The notes beneath the pieces are model-generated. The model saw nothing but the letters and a program-made list of their open reading frames with translations, was not told the DNA's origin and did no database searches. A program made the position numbers and the translations under genes. A stretch of 64,000 bases of DNA from Neoceratodus forsteri (lineage: Eukaryota; Chordata; Ceratodontiformes; Ceratodontidae), in assembly GCA_016271365.2 (NCBI GenBank), contig CM057456.1, forward strand, positions 167,293,501 to 167,357,500, in the 5' to 3' direction. Below are positions 30,284 to 42,352 of this stretch, piece after piece; within the stretch, counting starts at the first letter, position 1; every line of letters begins with the position of its first letter.

Positions 30284-31940
30284 AGTATTAATCAATCAAC
30301 AATCAACACTTTATTTATAAATCATATTTCGAAATCAAGGGGCTGCACATAACATAAGCATAAGATTTAAAAGCAAGCAGCAGAATAAATTATTTAAAAT
30401 TAGTCTGGAAAAGCCAAGGAAAATTAATAAGTCTTCAACATAGTTTTAAAACTATTGACGGTCAGGCATTCTCTTAACTGACGAGGTAGAGAATTCGACA
30501 GGGTTGGTGCTGCAAATGAAAAAGCACGAGCTCCAGAAATTTTTAAACCAACCCTGGGAATCTCTAGCAATCTCTCATCGGTGGATTGGAGAGAACAATT
30601 GGGGGAGTAGGGAATCAGGAAATCCTTCAGGTAGTCAGGTCCGAGTTAGTGTAGGGCTTTAAACATAAGCAAGCCTACCTTGTAGGTGATCCACCACTAA
30701 ACTAGCAGCCAGTGCGGTTCACGCAGCACAGGCATAATGTGATTGGTCCTAGAGGTACCAGTCAACAGCCTGGCTGCAGCATTCTGCATCAGTTGCAAGC
30801 GGCGGATATCAACCCCAAACAGCCCCAGACGGGTAGTAATGTAGGCATGGACCAATGTTGGAAGGTCACCCAGTGGAACCAGGTGTTTCACCTGGGTGAT
30901 GTTCCTCAGATGGTAAAATGAGGATTTAACCACAGCTGACACCTGAGATTTCAGGGTCAAATCATCTTCAAAAATAACACCCAAGTTACGCACCTGATCT
31001 GAGGTAATGTGTTGGACACCATCAAGCCATAGGCCCGACACGTGCCCAGCCCCAAAACCCGCCCTGGGTGACCCAGGTCCACAACCAACACCTCAGTCTT
31101 ATCCGGATTCAATCTCAGCCAACTCGAGCTAATCCAATCTCTTATCTCGGAGAGGCCGCTATTTAACAGAGAGACTGCATCAACCTGTCTGGGCACAAAG
31201 GACATATACAGCTGAGTATCATCTGCATAGCAGTGAAAACTCAAGCCATATTGCCTGATGAGATCTCCCAATGGCAGTATATACACTGCAAACAGCATGG
31301 GTGCCAATATGGAGCCCTGTGGCACCCTGCAAAACAGGGCGAGGGCATCAGAGGAATAAATTCCAGTGACTACCCTCTGAGACCTGCCTATGAAGAATGA
31401 TCAAAACCATTCGAGGACTGTACCCAACAGTCCACAAAGAAACCGTAGGGTCTCCAAAAGAACCCCATGGTCCATGGTGTCAAAGGCTGCTGAGAAATCA
31501 AGAAAAACCAAGATGATATGAGCCTTTCGAACTCTTTCACCATTAGATCATTAAGTACCCGAACAAGGGCAGTCTCCGTGATATGCCATTTCCTGAAACC
31601 AGACTGAACAGCTTCATAGATGCTGTAAGTTACAAGGTGATTGTCCAGTTGCAACACAACCACCTTTTCAATAACCTTTCCCACAAAAGGAAGGTTAGAG
31701 ACAGGTCAGTAGTTAGCTGGATCATCGGGATCCAAGGAGGGTTTTTAAGGAGTGGTCGAATGACCGCCTCCTTTAGGGGGTCTGGAAAGATTCCCCTCTC
31801 CAAGGATCTCCATACAATTTCAGCTAGGATTGGGCAGATAACATCTATACACCCCACTAACAGGTAGGTAGGGCCCAGATCCAAACTACAACAAGTTGGG
31901 CACAAAGTCTGGACAATCCTCACAATGTCTATGAATTCCA
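30284..31940 (-). mobile_element. L2-type LINE, 5'-truncated, inserted in the hAT
   Basis: On the minus strand the L2 ends at about 30284 with AATAAAGTGTTGATTGTTGA and begins, truncated, at about 31940 inside the RT finger domain. hAT coding sequence resumes on both sides (QTLSENDHLQNMFNKEQ upstream at about 31960-32010). The insertion is therefore younger than the hAT. Confidence 0.85.
30297..31923 (-). pseudogene. L2 reverse transcriptase and C-terminus, broken
   Basis: Minus-strand order is: PLKEAVIRPLLK (31630-31923), GKVIEKVVVLQLDNHL and VQSGFRKWHITETALVRVLN (31388-31684), [19 protein letters not shown] and the catalytic box [14 protein letters not shown] (30957-31325), then [20 protein letters not shown] and RLQLMQNAAARLLTGT (30697-31041). 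The YADDTQLY box and these neighbours are diagnostic of the L2 clade. Several frameshifts make it inactive, although the catalytic Asp pair is kept. Confidence 0.88.
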
Positions 31941-31944
31941 GTCA

Positions 31945-33297
31945 GCTGAAAGTATGAAGGAAAGGGCATACTGTTCCTTGTTAAACATATTTTGCAGATG
32001 ATCATTCTCAGACAACGTCTGTAGGAAGGAAGGAAGAAACAAACCACTTGGCATCCTCCTTATGCCTCAGGTCTCTTCTATACTAGTTAATCAGGTGTTC
32101 TACAAATGTGTGTAGGAACCTGACCTGTGGCAGAATCATGCTCAGCCTAGAGGAAGCTGAACTTATTTTGTGAGTTACAGTTTCAAATGGCTCCAAGAGC
32201 TCCAGTAGAGACCCTACATCTGACCACTTACTGGACCAAACCATAATGCCTGCTCCACTGATCTTATTGTGGAGCAGACACTCATGAAAAGCAAGTTTCT
32301 GCTTATGGAATTGCTGCAACATGTGGTAGGAATAATTTCAACAGGTCATGCAGTCCTGGATTAAAGCATGTTCAGGCAGGTTTTTCTCTCTTTGCAGGGG
32401 CACAACTCCTTCCTAGCCTTCTCAGAATAAGGAAAGTGGGTGCAAATCCTCTTGACAGCCCCCCTCAGGTCTTCCACTAGGCAGTACTTTGTGAGGAAAT
32501 TCCTAATGAGAAAATGTAGGTATTGAGCCAGACATGGCACATGGGTATCCCCACCATCAATAACAGGCTTTACAATATTTCTAGCATTGTCCATGATCAT
32601 TATACTTGGCTCCAGACCATTCATTACTAACCAACTTTCAAATACCTCCTCAAGCTTTTCCAGCAGGTGCTCTGATGAGGAAATGGACAAATCCTGCAAC
32701 TGAGAGAACAACATGGCGATGGTATTATGATGATGATTTAATTGAAGACCCACAACTGGTATCACTACGAGACTCCTCAGTGAGATGCAACCAATGAGCC
32801 GGGACTTCTATATAGTCCAGTGCCTGGACCCTTATCCTCACGTCTCTTGTGATGTGCACTTTCTTGCAAGACAATTGCTTAAGACTATGGTGGGACTCAC
32901 TACAGACCTTTTTGTGCAGCTCAGGCATTGCCACTCTCATGAAGAGATGCCTAGATGGTACAGTATAGCAAAACTGCACAGTATGCATCAGTTTATGAAA
33001 GCTGGCACTGGAGACAAAAGAGAAGGGAAGAAGATTATCAACCTGCATTTCTTCAACTGTCCTGTTGATCACTTTTACCTTTGCATGATCCAGAGCAAAC
33101 TTGGCTGTTTGTTCTGCCAACTGATGCAAAGTCACCTGCCACCATAGTACAACAGGAACAACAGGAGATAATGTGGGTTTGTCTGCTTCAATCTGACCTG
33201 GAACTGGGAGTAGTATTGTCAGCTGGCCTACTGGAGAGAAAGAGTGAGAGATACAGTCTTGTCTGAGGTGGCCCACTTTGGACACCACACACTGCAA
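31945..33297 (-). pseudogene. hAT transposase core relic
   Basis: Minus-strand pieces are: NLLPFSFVSSASFHKLMHTV and PSRHLFMRVAMPELHKKV (32725-33297), the conserved 'PFS.V....F..L......Y..PSR' block; DYIEVPAHWLHL in the same frame; IMIMDNARNIVKPV and HVPCLAQYLHFLIRNFL (32361-32765), holding the RNase-H-like Asp and the C..H motif; and LLELLEPFETVTHKISSASS (32083-32322), part of the helical insertion. Frameshifts separate the pieces. The protein would have cut and joined transposon ends; this copy cannot. Confidence 0.85.
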
Positions 33298-33559
33298 TCA
33301 GCTTACATGGCTGTGTGGTACATAAGTGAGTAACCAACAAGGCAGACCAGAGGTACCCAAAACAGCAGGTCAACCATGACTAATATAAAATAATTTGAAT
33401 TCCATATTGCACACCTCAAAGTATGCCCAGACACTGGACCCTTAATTGCATTTTACTAGGATTAGATCCAGAGATCCAGAAGGTCCACCAGAAATAGGAT
33501 CAGCACCCCCCCCCTCATTGCTCAGAGATACTTGGAGCTGGGGTATCACCTTTCCTCAG

Positions 33560-34398
33560 ACCAGCTAGTGACTTAATATTTGCAGTCTTCCTCCCAGAAG
33601 GCATGTCACAGGAAGGGACATATTTCTTTCTACCTCCCTGATGAACACCAGAAGACTTGTTGCCACTATCTCCACAAGCTTCTCCCTAACACTCATCTGA
33701 CTCCATGCCCTTTTCATCAGCCTGTGCCTCATCAGGTCTGGATAGTAGTCCTCAGCTCTATCATCAACTCCATCTCCTTCTCCATCTCTAATATCAGACA
33801 CAAAACTGAATGGAGAAGAATCACAGTTGGAGGATACCCTGGAGGACTGCCTTTCTTGTAGTTTCCTCCTCCTCATCCTCCTTCTGATACTGCACATCCT
33901 TCTCAAGGTTAGGAATCTCTTCTTCAGTAGTTATTGTGACACTGTCACTGGTACTAGTGGACACATTAGTGGTTGCAGCTGCACTACCTGACTCCATCTC
34001 TTTCACAACTTGCTTTCTGGTGACATGTGTCCCAAAAGTAACCAAACCAGATCATGTCTTTTGTTCTTTTGACAACAAATGTCATTGTTTCCTCAGACAA
34101 CACAGAATAACCACTGGTGCCACTACCTGATGGAGGGGTAATGCCAAAAACAGGATCAGGATCACTGGAAAGAGTTAACAGCCTTAAGGTCATCTTCCCG
34201 TGAATGTTCTGCAATGACTGGAGTCCAGCACCCCCCCAAACTGGACACAGTACTTCTTGTGGGTGCTTTTGCTGTCTCCTGCTGCTGGCATTGCTCAGCC
34301 TCCTCAGCACAACCCTTACCACCAGATGCTACAATAGCAGCATAGGTGTATTTTTTGCCACTCACTTTCCCATCACCAGACGTGCTGCGATATGTCAT
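33560..34398 (-). pseudogene. hAT transposase N-terminal leader and decayed BED finger
   Basis: Frames 34162-34398, 33984-34322, 33821-34045 and 33565-33906 cover an acidic, Ser/Thr-rich leader. They include TMTFVVKRTKDMIWFGYF followed by DTCHQKASCERDG, which aligns with the finger at 27587-27690. The first metal-binding Cys appears to be Trp in this copy, so the finger is lost. Acidic and basic blocks (EEETTRKAVLQ, RRRMRRRKLQE) follow before the core. Confidence 0.6.
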
Positions 34399-34719
34399 GC
34401 AGTTAAACTGAAAATAACTGATTGGAAATCAAGAAGAAAAAGAAAAAAACAGAAAACAGCAAGAAGGTACAGCAATATAACAAAAATATAATTATTTATA
34501 AAATGGGTAGAGGAAATCTCGTATTTAGATTGGTTGCTAGCCATGCATTGAACATGTCTAATTCATGGCTAGCAACAAATTCAGGTAACAGCAGTTGCAT
34601 TTTAAAAACAAGCATTTGTCAATGCCGAATGTTTGCTTGCTGGCATTGGCATTGGTAGTGTAGGAGTTACAGAGCTGCATAATAGGAATGGCAGTGAAGT
34701 ATTGAACTGAAGCCAACCC
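34399..34719. other. Spacer with a 12-bp perfect inverted repeat
   Basis: TTGCTAGCCATG (34533-34544) and CATGGCTAGCAA (34564-34575) form a 12-bp perfect hairpin with a 19-base loop. It lies upstream of the hAT leader and might be part of its subterminal region. Nothing else was recognised. Confidence 0.5.
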
Positions 34720-34985
34720 CATCACCACCCTGCAGATACTGACAGGCATTGGGGTGTGCCTTTGGGTCATCAGGCATAAAGGACATGCCATTTCACCACA
34801 CCCTACCCTGCAGACACTGACAGGTGTCACGGTGTGCCTTGGGGTCTTTGGCCCTTATGTTCACCCCATTCCATCAGGAAATACAGTAAGATGGGTGCGG
34901 TATAGGAGAATGGGGTGAACGTTGGGGCCAAAGAGTCCAAGGCAGACCTCTATGCCTCTCAGTGGCTGCAGGGTGTGGGTGGGGG
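34720..34985. repeat. Tandem and inverted repeat cluster
   Basis: An about 75-bp segment with CCCTGCAGACACTGACAGGT...TTTGGCCC...TTCACCCCATT (34798-34870) is inverted at 34905-34982 (AATGGGGTGAACG...GGCCAAAGAG...CTGCAGGGTGTGGG). A direct partial duplicate of the left arm precedes it at about 34726-34790. Loop length is about 35 bp. Confidence 0.75.
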
Positions 34986-35082
34986 TGGAATGGTATGAGC
35001 ACTGCAGGCGACAATCCCAAGTCACAGCCCTGATGCCTGTCATTCTCAAGGTGGGCGTTATGGTCAGAAACCCTAACGCCTC

Positions 35083-36660
35083 AGACATTCGTTGTATTTT
35101 CCTCAAATTTTTAACATGTTTTTGAGACCCCACCTCATGAACAGTGGCAATATCAGTTTGTTAGCGGAAAGCTGCTTTTGCACAGCGACTACGGCATTTG
35201 TCACCACAGGTGCAAAAACACATTCTGAACAGGATGTGAAAAATGACAGCTGTACTGTTCATAAGGAAGTGTGGAAAAATGCCACTGGTGAAAATCTGGA
35301 CTGAAAATATTACAAATTCATGAACTTACGAGGGTGTGTGGAAACTGCGCAATGCTTACTCACAACACAGTCATTTTATGGACTTTTGTCACCAAATTTT
35401 CAACATAGCCATTTTAAGACCTCTGCTCATGACCAGTGTCACTGTGATTTTCTTAATCTGTCCCAAACATTGCTTGCACACACAGACTGCACCATTGTGC
35501 GCTACATGCACAGAAACACATTTTGGGTGACATGTGAAAAATGGCAGCTGTACTGCTCATAAGGAAGTGTGGTAAAATGGCAATGTTGAAAATCTGGCAT
35601 GCAAATATTACAAATTTGAAAACTTTCGAGCGTGCGTAGGAATTGCGCAACGTGTGCTCCTAAAACAGTCATTTTTGGGAATTTTTTCACCAAATTTTCA
35701 ACATAGGCATTTTAAGATCTCTGCTCATGAACAGTATCACTGTGATTTTCTTAATCTGTCCCAAACATTGATTGTGCACACCGACTGCGCCATAGTGCGC
35801 TACATGCACAGAAGCACATTTTGGGTGAGATGTGAAAAATGACAGCTGTACTGCTCATAAGGAGGTGTGGTAAAATGGCAATGTTGAAAATCTGGAGTGA
35901 AATATTAAAAATTCGTGAACTTATGAGCGTGCGAAGGAACTGTGCAACGCACGCTCGTGAAACAGTCATTTTTAGGAATTTTTTCACCAAATTTGCAATG
36001 TAGACTTTTTGAGAACCCACCTTATGAACACTGGCACTGTCATTTCCTTAATCAGTCCTGAAAGGTGATGTCTCACAGTGATCACGAAATCACCCTTCGG
36101 CCCGATTAACGCCACGACAGTTCAAGAATTCATGAGGAGGGGTCCCAGAAACCCCATGTTGAAAATTTGGTGCTAAAATTCAAAAAAAATGCCTGAGATA
36201 TGCATCAAAGTTGAAAACTTCCTATTTATTACATTATACAGCGTACCGGCATTTCCTTGGTTTCGGTCGGCTTTGAAGAGTGCAGACATGTTCCCGGTCC
36301 ACGGAAGATCATCGCGCTGGACTCCGGAGGTAAGTATGGGGGTGAAGGGGGGTATGGGGAGGCAGGGTGCACAGTAGGTGGGTGCGGGTGGGGGCAGGGA
36401 GACTACGAGGGACAGTTTTCTTGTTTACAGGTTTTTTCCAAGACAACGCGGGATGTTTGGCACACTGGGTTGGGCTCCTAGCGTGGCAGCTGGAAGGCTG
36501 TTTAAGGGGGGCCTGGAGCTGACGGGAGATTATGCACCCCCCTCAGCAATAACAATTTTTGCCACGCTGGGGTGGGCTCCCAGCATGGCAACTAGAAAGC
36601 TTGGTTTTGGGGGAGGGCCGTGAAGCCGACGGGGTATTGGGCACTCCTGTTGGCCATACA
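35083..36660 (+). repeat. Composite repeat family, copy B
   Basis: Three to four monomers of about 297 bp are in tandem; CACCAAATTTTCAACA-type anchors fall at 35391, 35689 and 35985. They lead into the same downstream block: GCTTTGAAGAGTGCAGACAT, GTAAGT at 36330 and TTGTTTACAG ending at 36430 (101-bp interval). About 107-bp repeats with GACGGG.GATTAT.GCACCCC then start at 36521 and 36628. Open frames such as 35320-35562 recur once per monomer, because the period is a multiple of three, and are not evidence of protein. Confidence 0.8.
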
Positions 36661-37825
36661 GTGCGTGCGTGGGGGTGAGGAGCACATTAGCATGCAATAT
36701 GCGTACGTGCGTGCACGCGCATGTGTGTGGGGAGGAGGAGCGCTGCTCAATCGAGCGGTGCTCTCCCTTTCAACTGTATGGCACTACATTTTGGATAGTC
36801 GCACTATGTTTCTTGCACATGCATGTAAGCAAACATAATTAGGAATCAAGAAGCCAAATGCAATGTTTATTTTTGAATCACAACCATTTTTTAGCTGCTA
36901 ACCATGAAGTCACTCAAATACAGGACACCTGACTTTGGTAGTTAATATACAGAAATGAAAGAAACTACCATTTAAATCTGAATAATTAAAAAAGGCAGTG
37001 TTTACTTGTTTGTTCGCCTTTCCTAAATATTTCCTCAGCCCAGCCATCAGCCCAATTGTTGCTTGTCAGTCTGTGTTGTCAGTTCAGCCGGTCTGTGCCT
37101 GAATCTGGTTTCTTTCAATTCCCGCTGTCTCCCTGCTTGATCCAAGCCATACAAATAAGAAATTCTCCCTTGTGTTTCCTTCTCAAACTTAATATGATTA
37201 AAAAAAATAATAGAATAGCCCTCCCGAGAGATCACAACCGCCTGCTTTGCTTCCGGTCATAAATGCCTGCTTTTAGGCATACAGACTGAGGCTTTCTTAC
37301 GTTAAAATTTCCTCCCCACCTGCCTGCCACTCTCCACTCGCTCGCTTCTTTGCTAATTTTACTTTTCTTTTTTATTATACCTTTTTTTTCATGAAGCTCC
37401 GCATACTGGGTCCCTAGTCTGTTGGTGGCAGATACCACTTTGATCTCTTTTGCCATGCCTCACTTATCAACTCTTCACCTCTCACTCGCACCCCACTCTG
37501 TCACAGCTGAACACTCTGGATGGCTCCACCACAAAACTTAAAGGAAATTCACAACACATACTCTGTATTTCATTTTATTTATTTTTTTAATAAATCTCAG
37601 CTCAATAAAAAAAATCAGGCTGGGGGCATCAGAAGCCATGGTAACCATAGTGTAACAGGGAGAACTATGGAAGTCACACTAGGACAAAAATGAAAAGCTC
37701 AAAAGAAAAAGCATGGAATTAATAAAGGCAGAGGAACTATTTTACAGCAAGATATTTAAAAGGTTTTTTGTATTAGATTATTTAAACAAAATAAATTTAG
37801 TTTTTTTACACTAAAGTGACCCATT
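36661..37825. other. Unassigned stretch, no gene
   Basis: No recognisable coding domain, hairpin or array was found. CpG-containing GCGTGCGTG-like sequence lies near 36660-36725 at the edge of composite copy B; the remainder is AT-rich. Confidence 0.4.
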
Positions 37826-37986
37826 TTATAAGTGCAATAAGACACTCCGGGGGTGTGTACTAGATGTTTCTAATGCATGGCCAGGGGCTAAAAGCATGGA
37901 GCCTGCACTCCTGTGCCTCACTATGCCCCAGGCCATGCATTAGAAATGTCTAATGCACACCCTCTCATGTCTTATTGCTTATAATA
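37826..37986. repeat. Hairpin MITE-like repeat (AGCAATAA family), copy 4
   Basis: AGTGCAATAAGACACTCCGG...TTTCTAATGCATGGCC and GGCCATGCATTAGAAATGTC...CTCATGTCTTATTGCTT are inverse, with arms of about 60 bp. TTATAA lies on both sides (37826-37831 and about 37980-37985), either a duplicated target or the outermost terminal bases. Confidence 0.8.
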
Positions 37987-40900
37987 CAATAGTCCAGCAC
38001 AAATACTACACTACTACTATAATACTACTGTCTAAGACTGCTACTAGAGTTTATTTTCAGTATACTGTAGTTCACTGCCTGACTGATGGGCTGGATGTGT
38101 CTGAGTCTGAGACTGCACTAGGCCTAAATGAAAGTGATCTCCTTTCACACCAGACACAACACATGTATTCTCAAAGAAATATTTCAAAAAATACAGCAAT
38201 CACTGATACCTGATCAAAAAGACAGGACAAGCAGGAAAAAAGCAGCAATTTTTCAAATTACATTACAAGCTCACAAACCTGAAGCAAGGTCATTTTTAGG
38301 AGCAGAAACAGATCCAGATGTCCTCATAGCATGGAAAGCTTCTAGAACTGCAATGTGGTGCTGTCCATGAGTAGACTGGAAGTGCAGGCAGCCGCTTCCT
38401 GTTTACTGGCAAAATCAGACATCAGAATCAAATTCAAATTCTGATTCCGACTGCATCATATTTGGAATTAGTCCAGATTCCGAGATTGGAAAATCTGAAG
38501 ATTGGATTGGAATCCAATGATTCTGATTCCACAATTCTCAGCAACCCTAAGTGCTTGCTCCTAGATTATATGTGATCGTACCTTGTTTTGCTACAGCTGT
38601 CATGTCCAGCATATGAAGCAATCACATATACTGTAGCTGTAAAAGGATGCACTTGGAAGGAGAAAAAACATGGAGTGAACAGTGTACTAAATTTAGTAGC
38701 ATTCACCTCAAATACATGCAGACCAACATTTTGACAAGTTTATAAGAGCTAGTATACTGCCTGAAATTAATATTACCCTTTAAAAGTAGGCAACTCTTAA
38801 ATTTTGTATTGGAATCTTTTTTTTTTTTTGCTTTTCTCTTTTGCTAATATGAATATTTTCTACTAAACAGCACTTGGTGTGGTGAGTGGAACAGTACTCT
38901 TCTAAAAGCTCAAATATCAAGTTCTGCTCCTCTTCATATTTCCTTGTGCCTGGGACTCCACTATTTATGGCATCACAACTGCTCTAGAAAAGTCCATCAC
39001 CTGCTTTCAGTCACTAGTGATGTCACAGTCAGCAAGGTCATAATGCTAATGAGGTATGAAGAGAACAGAACCAGATATGTCGGTCTCCAAATGAACTACT
39101 GCTCGTCGCATGATAATACCTAACGCAATCTCATAAAAAAACTATTAAATAGAAAAAACTGCATAATAAATTTGACAGTGGCACATCTCTGCTGTTAACA
39201 TTTTCCTGTCTATTTTCTGGCACTACTAGCTATTTAAAGGCATTCTGTGAACAAAACCCTACTGACATCAGATAAGGGGAAGCAAACCAAGAATTACTAA
39301 AAGTTCTGTTCTTTGTTTTTGGATAAAAATAACTGCTACTTTTACGGGAACATAAACTTTGTTTTTCTTTACATTTTAATATAATTGGGAATTTGAGCCT
39401 GTGTGAAGTCTGCTTATTACCCCACTGTATTGTTTTGTTTGTATGTTTTAGCAATGTCCAATTTTTTTTTTATTTATGATTCCTTGTTAATGCTGCCTTT
39501 TTAATACCAAGTATTAATTTGTTACTTACTTATGAATTCATGAACCCAGTGATATCATCTAAGTGGGAGCCTGGCACTAAGGTCATGCTCCTCCGATGAC
39601 TCATGTTCCTTCTGCAATACAAAGGACCAGGAATGGCCATGTAGTGCCCTTCATGCATAATGCACATCAATGGGGCACTCCTATGGCTTCCACAAATCTA
39701 GATGTACACCCCATCTGCACCCAAACCCTAACCCTGTGCATGGCTATGTGGATGATAAAGATGAGGTGAGCCAAGGGGCAAGGGTGGACATGCACTCCAT
39801 TCACAGATAACAACCCTCATTGTGGAGGGCTGGCAGAGGGGCAGGTGGCTACACAACTCTAAGGGCTACAGTAGCAGCTGCACACCCTTTTTCACCCAGC
39901 CACATCTTTGGTCTTGGGATCTGATCAACCTGATCCCCTCTAGCCCCCGGCATATGAAGCCTCCACAGTGGTATGAGAACAGTACCGGCACTGGCCATTG
40001 ACAGTGTACAACAATTATGCTATCCAGTAGGGATACAGCAGTCCTTTGAGTCCATTCCGCACCCTGCCTCTGCACACTGAAGAGGCAGAGACACCCTTGC
40101 AGCCCATCATAGGAATCTGATTTAATATCAATAGTCTGGAACAGCACTGCCTCTCTTTCCTCACATGTGGATCTGCACCTACAGAGCCCATCTGCAGGGG
40201 TTATCGAGATGGCATTTGAGCCATCTTCCACATCTGCAGGTCGCTGCACCCCAGAGACATGGGATTCCCATGTCTCTAGGGTGCCATTGAGGACTGTGCC
40301 CTTAAAGCCTCACTGTTGGCTTCCACTCAACTGATGTCACTATGTTTCAGAACTGAAAAGTGATTAAAACATGAAAACTGGATGGGAAAAAGGCAACATA
40401 ATCAGGGGCCTTACATAAGGAAATAAATAAGACTATTTAAAAAAAAACACACCAAACAATTCATGGGGGAAAGTAACAGACTTTCCACATGACTACATTT
40501 CTCACTATATTAAAAATGTAAAACAACAAGATTTACATTCCTCTCAAGGTCTAACCACCATAATCTCATCACCAGTAATCATTTTATTCATGCACTGCCA
40601 TAGAAAGACAGATTCTTTGGGAAGAATCACCCATGCCAACTCTTCTACAGTTTTGAAATGTTTGCATATAAGCCAGCGAAAAAAGTATTCTTCTTAACCC
40701 CTGAGTGCGTGTTGTGCTGGCATTACTTTACACCTAGGGTGTGCTATGGGGCATGGGGAAAAGTTGAATGCCTTCAGCAAATTACTTTACATTAGCAGAA
40801 CAGATGCACTGGAGTAGCTAATTGTTATTTTAAGATGAAATACCCAATTTTCAAAAAGAAAAGCACATTTTATTTGGCCAAATTGTTATTTTTTTAATGA

Positions 40901-41175
40901 CTCAATGGCAGATATTCTTACACAATAGTAACTTCAAATCTCTAGATCATCAACATTGCTTCCCCAGTCCCCAGCAGGACTCAGTGCCATCTGGCTAGGG
41001 TGTTGACTTAAAAACTCCAAGTCCCACCCCCCCCAGCACCCGCCTTTATCCAATATGACTAGGTTAGGACAATGGGCCATTGTTAGGCAGTACCTATCTC
41101 TTTACATGTACATGATACAGTGGTACATCTTCTTCTCCTGGATAAACTAATAGAAGTGGGTCAATCTGACCTGAT
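37987..41175. other. 3.2-kb unassigned stretch, no gene recognised
   Basis: Only short frames are present, and none shows a recognised domain; the longest (39866-40249 minus, 127 codons) has no family motif. A cluster of GATTCCGA, GATTGGAA and GATTCTGATTCC words at 38400-38550 is low-complexity. This is the least repeat-like part of the window and could contain unrecognised old repeats or regulatory DNA. Confidence 0.4.
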
Positions 41176-41179
41176 GGTT

Positions 41180-42238
41180 GGTTTAACTCCTACTATTCTG
41201 ACAGGCATCAGTCCGTCCAGGTTGATGATGCTTTATCCTTTCCCCAACCATTAGCTCTGGTGTTCCTCAGAGCTCCATCCTCAGCCCTATCCTCTTTTCT
41301 GTCTTTCTAAATACCTATTGTTAGTCTGTGTCTCTTCACACATTCACCTTTATGAAGACAACACTGTACTATTTGCTTCTAAAGTCTCTGTCCTTGAACT
41401 GGAACTGCAGCTCCAGTGGAACTTAAGCAACATTCAATGCTTGTTCCACTCAAACCAGCTCTAGCTTAATGTTAAAAAGACTGATTCAATGTCTTTTTGG
41501 CACTTTTGGCACTAAACAAAAGCATGTTAGTTTCAAGCAAACCCCAGCCTTCAGGACTCTTGAGGGTGCTCCCCTTGAAGTTTTTCCCCACTTTAAGTAT
41601 CCTAGTATGTGACTAGATTAAACCCTATTTTCTTCCTCCCACATTGACTCCATTCATAGAAAGCAGTGACCTAAGTGTTGCACACAGAACAACAACAAAT
41701 ACTGCCTCCTGTTTTTAGTCTGCCATCAGCTTATTCTCAAAATGATCCTGGTGTCTTTTGACTATGTGGATTAGGTTTACCTTGTGGCTTTCAAAACTGC
41801 TCTTGTCAGACTAGTCATCCTCTTCCACCCTTTTTGCTACTTTGTTTTATATTCCTTTACTCAGTCCCCTCACTGCTCCCTCTACTCAGGTCTCTCCCTT
41901 TCCTTCCTGGATGTCTATCACCTTTCTGACTGCTTTTTATTCCTGTCTAAATACTGGCTCACCTTCTTTTCCTTCTTACCTCTCCTTCCTCCTCTACATA
42001 TCCTCCCCATTCTCCTACTCGTTTCATTCCTCTGATGCATGCTCTTTTCACATCCTTTGATGCAAATCCTCTGTTGGCCAGTCTGCCTTTTCTGCCCAAC
42101 TTCCAGCTCTCTGGAACACTCTTCTGCCCCTACTAGATGCTCACACTCCCTCTACCCTCTTACACCACTCCTGCTGTCTCATTTCTTTCCACTCTGCTCT
42201 TGTGAATAGCTATTCTTCCTTGTTCCCTTCTCCTTTAT
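41180..42238 (+). pseudogene. LINE reverse-transcriptase 3' part (Rex1/CR1-like), decayed
   Basis: A plus-strand translation with shifts gives SSILSPILFSVFLNTY, a decayed active-site region near 41345, then LELQLQWNLSNIQ-like sequence at 41397, KKTDSMSF-like and ILVSFDYVD near 41745. A C-terminal FCPTSSSLEHSSAP-like end follows. A short duplicate of the 41370-41450 portion (CTGGAACTG.AGCT.CAGTGG) occurs at 51275-51345. The element ends where the CR1 3' end begins at 42242. Clade assignment is tentative. Confidence 0.5.
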
Positions 42239-42352
42239 GGTTTAGAAACATAGAAACATAGACTTCAATGGCAGATAAGGACCACTTGGCCCACCCAGTC
42301 TGCCCATTTCCCTACCTATTGGATAAACTGCAGATTCTAGTTAACCAACAGC

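Larger units (their letters stand above)
29724..34398 (-). mobile_element. hAT DNA transposon relic split by an L2
   Basis: Minus-strand coding pieces run in the correct hAT order from a leader and BED finger (34398-33821) through the transposase core (33300-31945) to the C-terminal dimerisation region (30285-29724). An L2 LINE at 30284-31940 separates core from C-terminus. Terminal inverted repeats and the 8-bp duplication expected for hAT were not identified by eye. The element is inactive. Confidence 0.75.

Noticed and set aside
35320..36020. Similar small frames recurring in each 297-bp monomer (plus and minus).
   Set aside because: The monomer length is a multiple of three, so one open stretch recurs automatically; frames are not preserved in copies A and C.
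39866..40249. 127-codon minus-strand frame in the least repetitive part of the window.
   Set aside because: No domain, signal or splice pattern recognised; length is within chance expectation for this composition. A protein search would be needed to revive it.
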